A stretch of 64,000 nucleotides of DNA from Akkermansiaceae bacterium UBA7890 (GCA_002501065.1 DLRK01000199.1:29719-93718), one strand, 5' to 3'; positions 19,447 through 28,755 are shown, counted from the stretch's first letter. The notes: generated from the sequence alone by a model not told the origin. Numbers and translations: made by a program.

Positions 19447-20373
19447 ATGCGCCCGCAATCCAAGATCTCCTCCTCCTGGTGGGATTACACCACCCTGGAT
19501 CCCGCCATCATCCAGGATGCGGCCAGACTCACCGGGAAGGATCTCGAAGAACTCTCCCGTCCCGGATTCCGGGTCGTGATGTATGACACCCTTGAGGACT
19601 TCTACCTCGCCGAGGCCCTCGAGTACATCGACGCCTGGAGACAGGCTACCGCCGACAACCCGGTCGGCATCTGTGGACCGATTGGGCCGACTGAACAGCT
19701 CCCTCTTGTCGCACGCCTCGTCAACGAACTCGGCATCAACGTCTCCTGCGGCCATTTCTGGGGAATGGACGAATGGGTCGGCCATGACGGAAAGGAAGTC
19801 CCCCTCGATCATCCGCTCTCCTTTGAAAAGGCCGACCGCAAACTGTGTTTCAACCGCATCGAGGCGGGGTTCCCGGAGGAAAACCTCCACTTCCCCGCCG
19901 CCGACACGCAGCCCTACATCGATTCCTGGAACTCCGGTGTGCGTTGCGCCGTCATGCAGGGGGGACAGGGTGATATCAAGCACTGGGCCTTCAACGATCC
20001 TCTCCGCCGCGAGGGCCGCTACCTCGATGAACCGCCTTCCCCCGCGGAATACCGCAAACTCGGCACCCGGATGGTCGAGCTCCATCCCATCACCCTCGCC
20101 CAGAATGCCCGCACCTCGGGTGGGGGCAACATCACCATGGTCCCCAGCCAGGCGGTCACGGTGGGACCGGTCGAAACCTGGCAGGCCGGAAAGGTTTCCA
20201 TCTGGCAGGCCGGGACGCACGACAATCCCCTTGGCCAGCGACTCACCGCGCTCATGATCTCCAAGGGCCTCGCCGACTCCGCGGTCCCCATGTCCCTCCT
20301 CGCCGACCACTCCAACGTGCAGTTCAACTACTTCCGGGGTGGCCTCGGTTCCTGCGCGGTAGAGATGCACTGA
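19447..20373 (+). CDS. Glucosamine-6-phosphate deaminase-like protein (NagB family)
   Basis: 308 residues, somewhat longer than classical NagB (about 260-270). NagB-type features: [19 protein letters not shown] around residues 77-95 (phosphate-binding strand-loop), [11 protein letters not shown] containing the catalytic Asp-Glu pair, a central region ending IKHWAFNDP, and [24 protein letters not shown] near residue 220. The reaction would be GlcN-6-P to fructose-6-P plus ammonia, or an analogous isomerising deamination. Last gene of the operon. No sugar kinase is adjacent, so the phosphorylated state of the substrate is not settled. Confidence 0.88.
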   Translation: MRPQSKISSSWWDYTTLDPAIIQDAARLTGKDLEELSRPGFRVVMYDTLEDFYLAEALEYIDAWRQATADNPVGICGPIGPTEQLPLVARLVNELGINVSCGHFWGMDEWVGHDGKEVPLDHPLSFEKADRKLCFNRIEAGFPEENLHFPAADTQPYIDSWNSGVRCAVMQGGQGDIKHWAFNDPLRREGRYLDEPPSPAEYRKLGTRMVELHPITLAQNARTSGGGNITMVPSQAVTVGPVETWQAGKVSIWQAGTHDNPLGQRLTALMISKGLADSAVPMSLLADHSNVQFNYFRGGLGSCAVEMH

Positions 20374-20439
20374 TCCTGGGCCTCACCTCCTACCGCTGGC
20401 AATAACAGGATTTGCAGCACCCCTGATCCAAAAGGACCA

Positions 20440-21552
20440 TCAATCCAGGATATCCTCCGTCGGCTCCTTCTTGGCCGGTGGGTTTTTCCCGGGATCGGGC
20501 TTTGGTGGAGGCGGCTTCGGTGGAGCGGGCTTCCAATCCGGATCCGGGGTAGCCCTGATCTTGCGCTCGTGCAGGTAGAAGCTCTGCCGCACGACATCAT
20601 CGGAAAACTTCCAGCCCACCGGGATCTGCCTCTTTTCGGCCATCCGGCGCATCGCGATATACGGCTCGAAGGAATCCCTCGTGACGAGAAACCGGAGGTA
20701 GTTCCGGGCCTCACCCGCGTCGTTCATCACGTCGATCCCCACCGCACGCGGCTTGGCCAGGTCCTCCACGGTCTCCCCCTTTCCATCCCGTGGATAACAA
20801 TCGAGCTGGATGTTCCCGTTCGGGTGCAGCTTGAACTCAAACCGGTAAAGCGGATTGCTCTCCTTCAACGATTCCAGCACCGGCATGATCTTCTTCCGGT
20901 CATAACGGTTCTTGTACTTGGGGTCCCTGGAGAGCAGGTCCTTCCGGGGCCGGATCTTGGCGGCAATGACATCGAGAATGGCCGCCCGGTCAAAATGCAA
21001 CAAACGGCCACCCCGGACAATCAGGAGCACCTCCCGGGCCTCCTTTTCCGGAACGCGCGGATTGGGGAGACGAACGAGCCGGGGCTTTCGACTCTTGAGG
21101 TCGTCCTCCTTCTCCTCGATCTCGCTTCGGATCTGCGCCATCTGACCTCTCTCCGCTTCCCATTGCTGTTTCAGCTGTTCGATTTTCTGCTCGATTATGG
21201 CCACCTCGAGATCGAGCTTCTTGAACCGGGCTTCGGTCTCCTTGAGCTCCTTGCGCTCCGCCACCAGGACCTGCAATTCCTCCCTGGCCTTCTCCACTTC
21301 CTCCGGCTTCACCTCGGCAGGATCCCTCAATTCGGCCAGTCGCTCCTGCACCTTTTCGTCCTTCTCACGCAGTTCCATCATCATGGGGACGGTCACCTCC
21401 GGCAGATTGGCCCGGATGCGCTTGGCCGCGCTCGAGACATTCACCTGGGTCACAATCAGGACCACGATGAGGACTCCTACCACGTTGGTCATGGTGTCCA
21501 GCAGGGAGTCGAGACTCCCCATCGCTCCACGGTTCTGTTTTTTCCGTGCCAT
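20440..21552 (-). CDS. ExbD-like membrane coiled-coil protein, Asp-containing subunit
   Basis: 370 residues. A short cytoplasmic N-terminus precedes one transmembrane helix at about residues 17-36 (LLDTMTNVVGVLIVVLIVT). The segment resembles the ExbD/TolR/MotB helix and has an Asp at residue 19, where proton-carrying stator subunits have theirs. A charged coiled coil follows to about 160. A beta/alpha domain (EVLLIVRGG onward) ends with YLRFLVTRDSFEPY. The last ~35 residues are a Pro/Lys tail (PPKPPPPKPDP). It lies directly downstream of a second ExbD-like gene (4-base gap) and an ExbB-like channel gene, so the three probably form one inner-membrane complex powered by the proton-motive force. 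What it drives is unknown. Confidence 0.78.
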   Translation of the reverse strand: MARKKQNRGAMGSLDSLLDTMTNVVGVLIVVLIVTQVNVSSAAKRIRANLPEVTVPMMMELREKDEKVQERLAELRDPAEVKPEEVEKAREELQVLVAERKELKETEARFKKLDLEVAIIEQKIEQLKQQWEAERGQMAQIRSEIEEKEDDLKSRKPRLVRLPNPRVPEKEAREVLLIVRGGRLLHFDRAAILDVIAAKIRPRKDLLSRDPKYKNRYDRKKIMPVLESLKESNPLYRFEFKLHPNGNIQLDCYPRDGKGETVEDLAKPRAVGIDVMNDAGEARNYLRFLVTRDSFEPYIAMRRMAEKRQIPVGWKFSDDVVRQSFYLHERKIRATPDPDWKPAPPKPPPPKPDPGKNPPAKKEPTEDILD

Positions 21553-21556
21553 GTCC

Positions 21557-22357
21557 TTAGCGCCGCTTGTTGAAAAACGCCTTCAAGTCGAGGTCCCCCC
21601 CCCCAAGAAGGGGCACCTTGCTTGTGACTGCTCCCTTCCCGCGTGCGAAATTACGGGCCACCTCAAAAATCTTGCGAGCATCATCCCGTACCAGGAATAC
21701 GACGATGCCGTTCTTCTTGGCCGCAACGAACTCCACGGCCTGCTTGAACTTCGGATTGGATCCAATGGCGGCACGCGGGACCTGGACACGCTGGGAGGGG
21801 CTGTGGATGACCAATCCCTCCTTCCGGACCTCCACAAACACGGGGGTGACCCGGCGGAAATAGTCGGAGGTGGACAGAATCCTGAGTGGCAACCCCTTGC
21901 TCTCCTGCTTGGCCAGCTCGCCCAGTCTCTTCCTGCCATTTATGAGTCCTGCCTCAACCTTCTTCCTCTCATCCTCAATTCGGTCACGCTCCTCCCTGGC
22001 CTCCTCCATCAGACGGTCGAGCGGCGGCAGCTTGCTTGCATCCGTCTTCAAATCCTCCAGCTCGATCTGCATCTCATCGATCTGAGACTGAATTTCCGCA
22101 AGCTCGACAACTGTCGCGTTCGTCCGGCGCAGTTCCTCCTCCTTCCTCGCGATTTCCGCTTCCCGGTCCGCAATCTCAGTCTGAAGTGCCACGTAGTCCT
22201 CCGCCCGGGCCACCGACTCATCCTTCCGGCCCTGCAGAATCTCCGAGGCGCTGAGGGCCACGATGAGGATCGTCAGGGCCCCGATCAGGCACGCGAGAAT
22301 ACTCAGAAACGGAAAAAGCGATATTTCCGGTCCCGCAGATGCTCGCTCCCTGGCCAT
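21557..22357 (-). CDS. ExbD-like membrane coiled-coil protein, subunit lacking the Asp
   Basis: 266 residues, clearly paralogous in layout to the downstream 370-residue protein: one N-terminal transmembrane helix (about residues 14-34, FPFLSILACLIGALTILIV), a coiled coil to about 140, then a small beta/alpha domain (PVFVEVRKEGLVIHSP, ending GIVVFLVRDD). When the two helices are aligned on their shared Gly 26, the position of the proton-carrying Asp 19 is Ser 19 here. Its gene sits 54 bases after the channel gene and 4 bases before its partner. Predicted to pair with the Asp-containing subunit inside an ExbB-like ring. Confidence 0.75.
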   Translation of the reverse strand: MARERASAGPEISLFPFLSILACLIGALTILIVALSASEILQGRKDESVARAEDYVALQTEIADREAEIARKEEELRRTNATVVELAEIQSQIDEMQIELEDLKTDASKLPPLDRLMEEAREERDRIEDERKKVEAGLINGRKRLGELAKQESKGLPLRILSTSDYFRRVTPVFVEVRKEGLVIHSPSQRVQVPRAAIGSNPKFKQAVEFVAAKKNGIVVFLVRDDARKIFEVARNFARGKGAVTSKVPLLGGGDLDLKAFFNKRR

Positions 22358-22411
22358 CGTCTCAATCTAAGTTCAACTGGCTCGTGTCCTCAAGCTCTCC
22401 ACCCGGACCAG

Positions 22412-23734
22412 CTAGAACCACTTCCGTTTCTTCTCGATCTTCACCTGTTTTCCATCCAGTTCCCGCAACACCTTGTTCAACTCCTTCATGCCGTCCGCAA
22501 GGACCTGGAATGATGCCTTCACCCGCGCCGAGGTTGCTTCCAGGGTGTGCTGCGACTCGGCCTCCAGGTTCCTTGCCATGGCCCCGACCTTCTCCTCGAT
22601 GACGGCTCTCTGGGCCTCGATGGCAGCGGTGGTCCGCTCAACCAGTTCCAGTTGCCGGGCCTGGCCATCCGCCATCCCTTCTCCCACTTCTCTCAACTGG
22701 CGGAGGAAATCCTGCTGGCTCTCCGCGAGAACCGGGGCGAGGGCATTGGCCAGCGCACGGGTATTGTCGGCCACATCCGAAATCCCGCCCGCATCGCTGA
22801 GACGCTTGAGGAGGTTCTCCAGGCAATAGCCGTCTACCGCCGCGAGAAGGTCCTCTTCCGCCTTCTGCATCCCGCTCGCCGGGAAGCTCAGGAGAATGCT
22901 CATGCAGAGGGCCACCAGGGTGGTATCGAAGGCCACTCCCAGACCCACCGTGACATCGGTCAGCTGGTCCATGAGCGTCGACATTTCCTGCGTCCCCGAC
23001 ATTCCCCCGGCCAATCCGGCAATGGCGGTCGAAATCCCCAGCACCGTGCCAATGAATCCCATGATCGGTATGGCCCAGAGAAAGACCTTCACCAGGGTGT
23101 AACTTCCGCTGATCTTCCCGGCGTCGATCTCGGACTGCATCTCCATCATGCTGGCCACCTCGGGGTTGCTTTCACGGGCCTTGAAATGTTCAAGCCCCCG
23201 CCGGATGCGCCTCAGCATGTAGCTGTCCGCCAGTTTGGCCGGAAGGGTCAACTGGTATTGCAGGAAGCCATCCACGTTCGCCGGCGTGATGGAATCCGAA
23301 ATGCTGAAGGGCAGAACGTCCACGATGAGTGCGCGCCGCTCCACCTGCAGACGGCGGTACTTGAGTATAAGGATACCTACCGCCCAGCCAAGGAAGAGCA
23401 CCAGCACGTAGGGCACCCAGCCACGATCGAGAAAGAGAGCCCCGAAGTAGACCTCCTTGAAGGGCAGCATCAACCCAAGGAATCCAAAACTGATTGCCAC
23501 TCCGATTCCGAAGCCGATCCACAGTTCACGCGTATCGGCACTTCCCCAGTCCCGGCCACCTGATCCGCTCGGTGTCCCGGGCACCTCGTCCTGCGAAACC
23601 ACTCCCTGCGTCGGGGGAGGGCCAAGTGCCGGGACGGTGCAATTCATTCCGCAGAACGGACACTTGACCTGCGACTCTGACGCCTGCTGCTGGGCCAGGA
23701 GAGCTTGGTTACAGGAAGGACAGGAAAACCTCAC
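22412..23734 (-). CDS. MotA/TolQ/ExbB-family proton channel with N-terminal zinc ribbon
   Basis: 440 residues from the GTG at 23734, which puts the zinc ribbon at the very N-terminus (Cys 5, 8, 25 and 28: CPSC...CPFC). An ATG at 23779 would add 15 unlikely residues. Two transmembrane helices (about 70-90 and 103-120) are followed by the MotA/TolQ/ExbB signature pair: AIPIMGFIGTVLGISTAI (about 220-240) and VGLGVAFDTTLVALCMSI (about 262-280). A coiled-coil cytoplasmic tail of about 140 residues ends with basic residues KIEKKRKWF. It is the first gene of the triad. The zinc ribbon and long tail set it apart from iron-transport ExbB; they recall stators that couple to a cytoplasmic partner. Confidence 0.85.
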   Translation of the reverse strand: MRFSCPSCNQALLAQQQASESQVKCPFCGMNCTVPALGPPPTQGVVSQDEVPGTPSGSGGRDWGSADTRELWIGFGIGVAISFGFLGLMLPFKEVYFGALFLDRGWVPYVLVLFLGWAVGILILKYRRLQVERRALIVDVLPFSISDSITPANVDGFLQYQLTLPAKLADSYMLRRIRRGLEHFKARESNPEVASMMEMQSEIDAGKISGSYTLVKVFLWAIPIMGFIGTVLGISTAIAGLAGGMSGTQEMSTLMDQLTDVTVGLGVAFDTTLVALCMSILLSFPASGMQKAEEDLLAAVDGYCLENLLKRLSDAGGISDVADNTRALANALAPVLAESQQDFLRQLREVGEGMADGQARQLELVERTTAAIEAQRAVIEEKVGAMARNLEAESQHTLEATSARVKASFQVLADGMKELNKVLRELDGKQVKIEKKRKWF

Positions 23735-23933
23735 ACCCCGATTCCAACCCAAGTTGCACCAGAGTGCAACCCACCGCATCGTGCCCGTGGAATCGCTGAC
23801 AGATCAGGATCTCCTTAAGACGTCGTCCCCGGGTCATCTGCCTCATTTATCGCTTCCTCTCGGCGAACAATTCACCTTCCATGTGCCCAAGGGAGCAGAG
23901 TCACTCCCGCGTATTCCGAACAATACGACAACC

Positions 23934-25352
23934 ATGAATCGCCTCCTTACTCTTACCATCGGAACCCTTGCCTTCTGGGCGGCGCCCGCCCTCGCCCGGG
24001 ATTCCTTCGATTCCGCGCCCAACATCATCATCATCATGACCGATGATCAGGGTTACGCCGATACCGGAAAGTTCGGCGCTACCGGCTTCAAGACTCCCCA
24101 CCTCGACCGGATGGCCGACGAGGGCCTGCGCTTCACCAACTGGTATGCCCCCCAGGCAGTGTGCGGCGCCTCCCGGGCCGGTCTGCTCACCGGTTGCTAT
24201 CCCAATCGCATCAACATGCTGGGAGCACCCGGTCCGAAATCGCGGACCGGAATTGCCGACGATGAAATACTCATCTCCGAAATGCTGAAGGAGCGCGGTT
24301 ACGCCACCGCTCTCTTTGGCAAGTGGCACCTCGGCCACCATGAGAAATTCCTGCCCCTCCAGCACGGCTTCGATGAGTACTTCGGACTTCCCTACTCCAA
24401 CGACATGTGGCCCCACCACCCGGGTGTGCGCCACCTCCCCATGGAGAAACGCCTCCAACGCTGGCCACACCTCCCCATGATCGAGGGCAACAGGATCATC
24501 AACAAGGAGGTCACTCCGGCGAATCAGGTCGATCTCACAACCTCCTATACCGACAAGGCTGTCGACTTCATCTCGCGCAATCGGACAAAACCCTTCTTCC
24601 TCTATGTCGCACACTCCATGCCTCACGTGCCTCTCTTTGTTTCCGACAAGTTCAAGGGCAAATCGAAGCAGGGGCTCTACGGCGATGTCATCATGGAGAT
24701 CGACTGGTCGGTGGGGCAGATTCTCTCTGCCCTCAACAAGCACGGGATCGACAGGAACACCCTCGTCCTCTTCACCAGCGACAACGGCCCCTGGCTCAGC
24801 TACGGCAACCACGCCGGCAGCGCGAAACCGCTCCGCGAAGGAAAGGGCACGACCTGGGAGGGCGGCCAGCGTGTCCCCTGCATCGTCCGTTGGCCTCACC
24901 GAATCAAGGCTGGCGGCGTATGCCACACTCCGGCCATGCATATCGATGTCTTCCCCACCATCAAAGCTCTCGTGAAAGGAAAGGGGCCCGCGCACACGGT
25001 CGACGGCAGGGACATCAGCGCCCTCTTGACCGATCCCACCACGGCCAGGAGTCCACATGAAGCCTACTTCTTCTACCGGGGAGACCAGCTTGAAGCCGTG
25101 CGCTCCGGGAAGTGGTCCCTGCACCTTTCCCACGCCTACCGGAGCCTGAAAGCTGAGCCAGGCCGCGATGGCATCCCGGAACCCTACCTCCAGAAGCGCA
25201 CCCAGCTTGCCCTCTTCGACCTGAATGAGGATATCGGCCAGAAGAAGAACCTCGCCACCGCCCACCCTGCAGTGACCACCCGGTTACAGGCTCTCGCCAA
25301 GAAGTTCGACGCCGATCTCAAGGCTACCAAACGCTCCAAGGGATCGCTTTGA
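23934..25352 (+). CDS. Secreted sulfatase 3, CxAxR variant
   Basis: 472 residues. ATG 23934 begins a signal peptide (MNRLLTLTIGTLAFW, cleavage near APALA). Motifs: IIMTDDQGYADTG metal site, CGASRAGLLTGCYP at the formylglycine position, LFGKWHLGH, LFTSDNGPW. The third residue of the maturation motif is Ala instead of Pro (C-G-A-S-R). The rest of the active site is intact, so it is likely functional if the local maturase tolerates the change. It faces the convergent sulfatase 4 (23-base gap) and is divergent from the ExbB triad. Confidence 0.93.
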   Translation: MNRLLTLTIGTLAFWAAPALARDSFDSAPNIIIIMTDDQGYADTGKFGATGFKTPHLDRMADEGLRFTNWYAPQAVCGASRAGLLTGCYPNRINMLGAPGPKSRTGIADDEILISEMLKERGYATALFGKWHLGHHEKFLPLQHGFDEYFGLPYSNDMWPHHPGVRHLPMEKRLQRWPHLPMIEGNRIINKEVTPANQVDLTTSYTDKAVDFISRNRTKPFFLYVAHSMPHVPLFVSDKFKGKSKQGLYGDVIMEIDWSVGQILSALNKHGIDRNTLVLFTSDNGPWLSYGNHAGSAKPLREGKGTTWEGGQRVPCIVRWPHRIKAGGVCHTPAMHIDVFPTIKALVKGKGPAHTVDGRDISALLTDPTTARSPHEAYFFYRGDQLEAVRSGKWSLHLSHAYRSLKAEPGRDGIPEPYLQKRTQLALFDLNEDIGQKKNLATAHPAVTTRLQALAKKFDADLKATKRSKGSL

Positions 25353-25375
25353 GCTGCCTCCCTCTCCTCCGCAAT

Positions 25376-26677
25376 TCACTGCTTCTTCTTGCCCTTACCC
25401 TTCTCCTTGCCGAGGTGAGCTGGTCGCTTATCCTTGTAGTGATCGAGCCCCGCCTGCAGGAGAGCGCGTAACCGGCGCTCCTCTTCGCTCAGGGGCGACT
25501 GCAGGGGAGACTTCTCCAGCACGTCCTTTTCCACATCAAAGAACCGGCCATCCCCATACAGCTTGTAGCGCTGGTCTCGCACGAACTGTTTGGCCTGCTT
25601 GTTGCTCCCGCTCCGCGAATACCAGATGTGGATCCAATCGCGGTGCTTCTTCTTTCCGCCCTTCAGGGTCGCCAGGAGGCTCCTGCCATCAATTCCCCCT
25701 GGAACGGACGCACCACTCATCTCGCAGAAGGTGGGCAGGAAGTCGCTGAGATCGAGAATCTCCCTGGACACCACCCCGCCCGGGATCGTCCCCGGCCAAC
25801 TGACGAGACAGGGAACACGATTCCCGCCGTCGTGCATGGCCCCCTTCGCTCCGGCCACCTTGCGTCCGGCCATGCGGGAAATCACCGGCTTGTCGGTTCC
25901 ATTGTCGCCCACAAAAACCACAAGGGTGTTCTCCCGCACGCCCTCGTCCTCAAGTCTCCTGAGAATCTTGCCAACGATCTTGTCCATGTAGCTCACCATG
26001 TCCCCGAAGTACCTGGCATTCCCCTTGTAGGTGGGAGATCCCTTGCTCTTGGGATCCCAGTCCCTGGAGTCCGGGGTGGGCTCAAAGGGGCAATGGGTCA
26101 GGATCATGGGATAATAGACCAGGAAGGGCTTGTCCTTGTTCCTGCCGATGAACTCACAGGCGTAGTCACTCACCACATCGGGTCCATAGCCGCCCTTGTC
26201 ATAGTCCACCTGCTTGCCATTGACTTCCAGGCCCGGGTTGGCAAAGCGACTGGGGCGACGGTTGAGCTGCCAGAGACAGTACTCATCGAAACCAAAGTTG
26301 TTCGGACCCTCCACCCCCCCCAGCAACTGCCACTTTCCCACCACACAGGTGGCATAACCCTCCTTCTTGAGCAGCTGCGCAAAGGTGGTGGCCTTGGGGT
26401 CGAGGAGGCCGAACTTGATATAGTTGCGTATGTTGGAGATCCCGGTCATGAGCTTCACCCGGGAGGGCGTGCAGAGGGGCTGCGAGTAGCAATGCTCAAA
26501 GCGCATGCCCTCCTTCGCCATGGAATCGAGGACCGGCGTCTGGTAGGAGGTGCCCCCATTGGCACCCACGCACTCGTAACCAAGATCGTCCGCCATGATC
26601 AGGACGATGTTGGGCCTGGCCGCGAAGGCGGGTGCGAGCAGGCCGGGCAGGAGGGCGAGAAAGACGAATCGCATCAT
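25376..26677 (-). CDS. Secreted sulfatase 4 (Cys-type)
   Basis: 433 residues from ATG 26677, which starts the signal peptide (MMRFVFLALLPGLLAPAFA). The longer in-frame extension to 26896 has no signal-like start and is left out. Motifs: LIMADDLGYECVGANGG, CTPSRVKLMTGI, VVGKWQLLGG (a Gln replaces the usual His of GKWH) and VFVGDNGTD. The C-terminus is Lys-rich (GKEKGKGKKKQ). The Gln in the GKWH motif is unusual, since that His/Lys region lines the active site, and may change substrate choice. Extracytoplasmic desulfation of a glycan is the likely role. Confidence 0.92.
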   Translation of the reverse strand: MMRFVFLALLPGLLAPAFAARPNIVLIMADDLGYECVGANGGTSYQTPVLDSMAKEGMRFEHCYSQPLCTPSRVKLMTGISNIRNYIKFGLLDPKATTFAQLLKKEGYATCVVGKWQLLGGVEGPNNFGFDEYCLWQLNRRPSRFANPGLEVNGKQVDYDKGGYGPDVVSDYACEFIGRNKDKPFLVYYPMILTHCPFEPTPDSRDWDPKSKGSPTYKGNARYFGDMVSYMDKIVGKILRRLEDEGVRENTLVVFVGDNGTDKPVISRMAGRKVAGAKGAMHDGGNRVPCLVSWPGTIPGGVVSREILDLSDFLPTFCEMSGASVPGGIDGRSLLATLKGGKKKHRDWIHIWYSRSGSNKQAKQFVRDQRYKLYGDGRFFDVEKDVLEKSPLQSPLSEEERRLRALLQAGLDHYKDKRPAHLGKEKGKGKKKQ

Positions 26678-26781
26678 GCCGGGAAGGTGACAGATCGAAC
26701 GTCCGGCGCAAGCCTTGCAGAATCTCCTCCAGGACGGAAAACATCCGTGGTTCAGGCACCCGGTCACGAATGATGAAGGGG

Positions 26782-28692
26782 TCAGGGAACTTCCCAGCGG
26801 AGATTGCGGAAAAAACGCGGGGAACGCCAGCGAACCTCGGAGCCTTCCGGGAGCTCGATCCGCCGCCCCTCGCCAGGCAGAACCACCCTGCCGCACAGTC
26901 CCAGCTCAGTCACGTGCTTCCACGACTGCAAGGCGTAGTTCTGGCGCCCCTCCAAGAGCTTGAAATCTGCGAGTGTGACTCCCGGTGTCTGCCAGGCTGG
27001 AGAACCCTTGAGATCCACCCGCGCATAGAACTCACCCTGTCGTCTCATCGCCGGAAAGGCGCCCCAGGAATTGTCCTTCACCACGAAAAAGAGCGTGGTG
27101 TCATCTTCCACTTTCACATCCAGGAGGAGCCGGGCCCCTGCCGGAGCGGCAAACCCCGGATCCTTGACCTTGCGTGTCCAGGCGCTCCACCAATGCGGAT
27201 TTTCCCAGTTCAGCCGGTACCAATCCTGGAAGTCGGTGAACTCCGCCTCGATCATGGGATTTTGTTTTCCATCCCCCCTCACCCCGGAAGAAGCCAGCTG
27301 CTCCGGCGTAAAGCTGTCCATTCCTGACGACACTCCGAAGGTTCCGGGCGGATTTTTCATCCAGCGGTAACCCACCACCTTGTGATCAAGCCGGTAGTAG
27401 ACATTGGCCATCACAAAGAGTGGTTGCCCCGTGCTGAAGACCGGGAGCCGGGCACTCCATGAGTCTCCCTCACGCTCGGCAGTTGCCGTGCGCCAGAAGC
27501 GAGTGAGGATATGTGAATCGACTGAATAATAGATTTCCACTTCAGCGACCCGCCCGGGCTGATCCGGGACCAGGGAAGCCCGCGGAATCCCGTCCTTCTC
27601 CTCCAGGGTCACCCTCAATTCAGGAGTGACGGGAAAATCAAAGGCTCCCTTCAGGTGCGCTTCGAAGAACAGCATCCCGGGGAAAACATGCTCGGGAGTG
27701 GCCCGGTGATTCATATGCGGGTTCACCGTGTAGCTGACCACCTTGCTCCCCAGTCGCTCCCAGTTTGCGTAGACGTTGTCGAGGATTCCGTTGAAGTCGT
27801 TCTGCGGCCCCATGTAGAGAATCGGCGCGGTGATCCGCTCGAGGTAGGGCGGATCGTCAATAGTGCGGTGCCAGAGAGCGGATTTCCTTGGACGCACGCC
27901 CGCATTGGCTCGGGCGCGAATGTGTCCGGGCGCGCTGCCACCACCCCCACAGGAAGGCGCAGCCGCCACGATCCGTTCGTCGGACCCCGCCAGCATCACC
28001 GTCAACTTGCCACCCATGGAATGCCCGAAGGCCCCGATACGGTCCGGATCCACTTCGGCCTGCTTCTGCAGAAAGCTCACCCCGCGCCTGGCCGCCATCA
28101 CGATAAGAAACCAGTTACTGTTACGGGGTGATTCCACCGTATCAACGGTCCTGTCATCAGGAATCAACGATCCATAGTGGCTGTTGTGTCCGGTCTGGGT
28201 GGCATCCACCGCACCCCAGTCCGTGCCGGGATCCCCCTCCCGGGCCCGCTCGAGAATCCGCCCGCCCCAGTTCAGGGCAAGACAGGCGTATCCGTTCTGG
28301 GCGGCGTACTTGATGCTGTGCACCTCCGCCCGTTGACCACCACCGTGCATCTGGATGAGTGCGGGCAGCTTCGCCTTCGTTCCGGTGGGAAAGCCGTAGT
28401 AGGCCGCCATTCGCGATTTTCTGCCCCGGAAGGATCCCACGGTGTAGGTGAGCATGCGGATCGTGATCCCCTCCTCCTCAAACTCCCGGATCACCTCCAC
28501 CTCCAGTGGCTCGGCATCCGGATCGTAGTTGGCCCACAACTCCTCAACTGACTGCGGTGGCTGGCGGCCCTCGAGCCGGGGAAGGGTGTCGGCAACCGCC
28601 ATGCCCGCGGCGAAGAGAACGACTGGAACTGCCACCCGGATCCAGTGCTCGCAGGCTCTGCAGAAGGGCTCAGCCCCGGGCTTCTCGCTCAT
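26782..28692 (-). CDS. Secreted acetylxylan-esterase-like alpha/beta hydrolase with C-terminal beta domain
   Basis: 636 residues from ATG 28692, which gives a signal segment (hydrophobic run RVAVPVVLFAAGMAVA). The hydrolase domain (about 60-380) shows the nucleophile elbow GAFGHSMGGKL, a candidate acid in MGPQNDFNG and a candidate His in NPHMNHRATPEH, the order expected for dienelactone hydrolase/acetylxylan esterases. The C-terminal ~250 residues are rich in Trp and beta strands (WYRLNWENPHWWSAW) and look like an accessory, possibly carbohydrate-binding, domain. Probably removes acyl groups from plant or algal polysaccharide. It is divergent from the small basic protein gene. Confidence 0.83.
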   Translation of the reverse strand: MSEKPGAEPFCRACEHWIRVAVPVVLFAAGMAVADTLPRLEGRQPPQSVEELWANYDPDAEPLEVEVIREFEEEGITIRMLTYTVGSFRGRKSRMAAYYGFPTGTKAKLPALIQMHGGGQRAEVHSIKYAAQNGYACLALNWGGRILERAREGDPGTDWGAVDATQTGHNSHYGSLIPDDRTVDTVESPRNSNWFLIVMAARRGVSFLQKQAEVDPDRIGAFGHSMGGKLTVMLAGSDERIVAAAPSCGGGGSAPGHIRARANAGVRPRKSALWHRTIDDPPYLERITAPILYMGPQNDFNGILDNVYANWERLGSKVVSYTVNPHMNHRATPEHVFPGMLFFEAHLKGAFDFPVTPELRVTLEEKDGIPRASLVPDQPGRVAEVEIYYSVDSHILTRFWRTATAEREGDSWSARLPVFSTGQPLFVMANVYYRLDHKVVGYRWMKNPPGTFGVSSGMDSFTPEQLASSGVRGDGKQNPMIEAEFTDFQDWYRLNWENPHWWSAWTRKVKDPGFAAPAGARLLLDVKVEDDTTLFFVVKDNSWGAFPAMRRQGEFYARVDLKGSPAWQTPGVTLADFKLLEGRQNYALQSWKHVTELGLCGRVVLPGEGRRIELPEGSEVRWRSPRFFRNLRWEVP

Positions 28693-28755
28693 GAATACCT
28701 GATCCTGCCGCATTCCGGCCTCATGGCAAGCGCAGGCCCCGTCCCACAATTGAGG

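Noticed and set aside
20440..23734. Reading the ExbB/ExbD-like triad as a Zorya anti-phage system
   Set aside because: The long channel tail recalls ZorA, but there is no OmpA-type peptidoglycan domain as in ZorB, and no ZorC/ZorD/ZorE gene beside it.
23901..25265. Antisense frame of 454 codons over sulfatase 3
   Set aside because: Shadow of a well-supported sulfatase gene; composition rich in Gly, Val, Glu without motifs.
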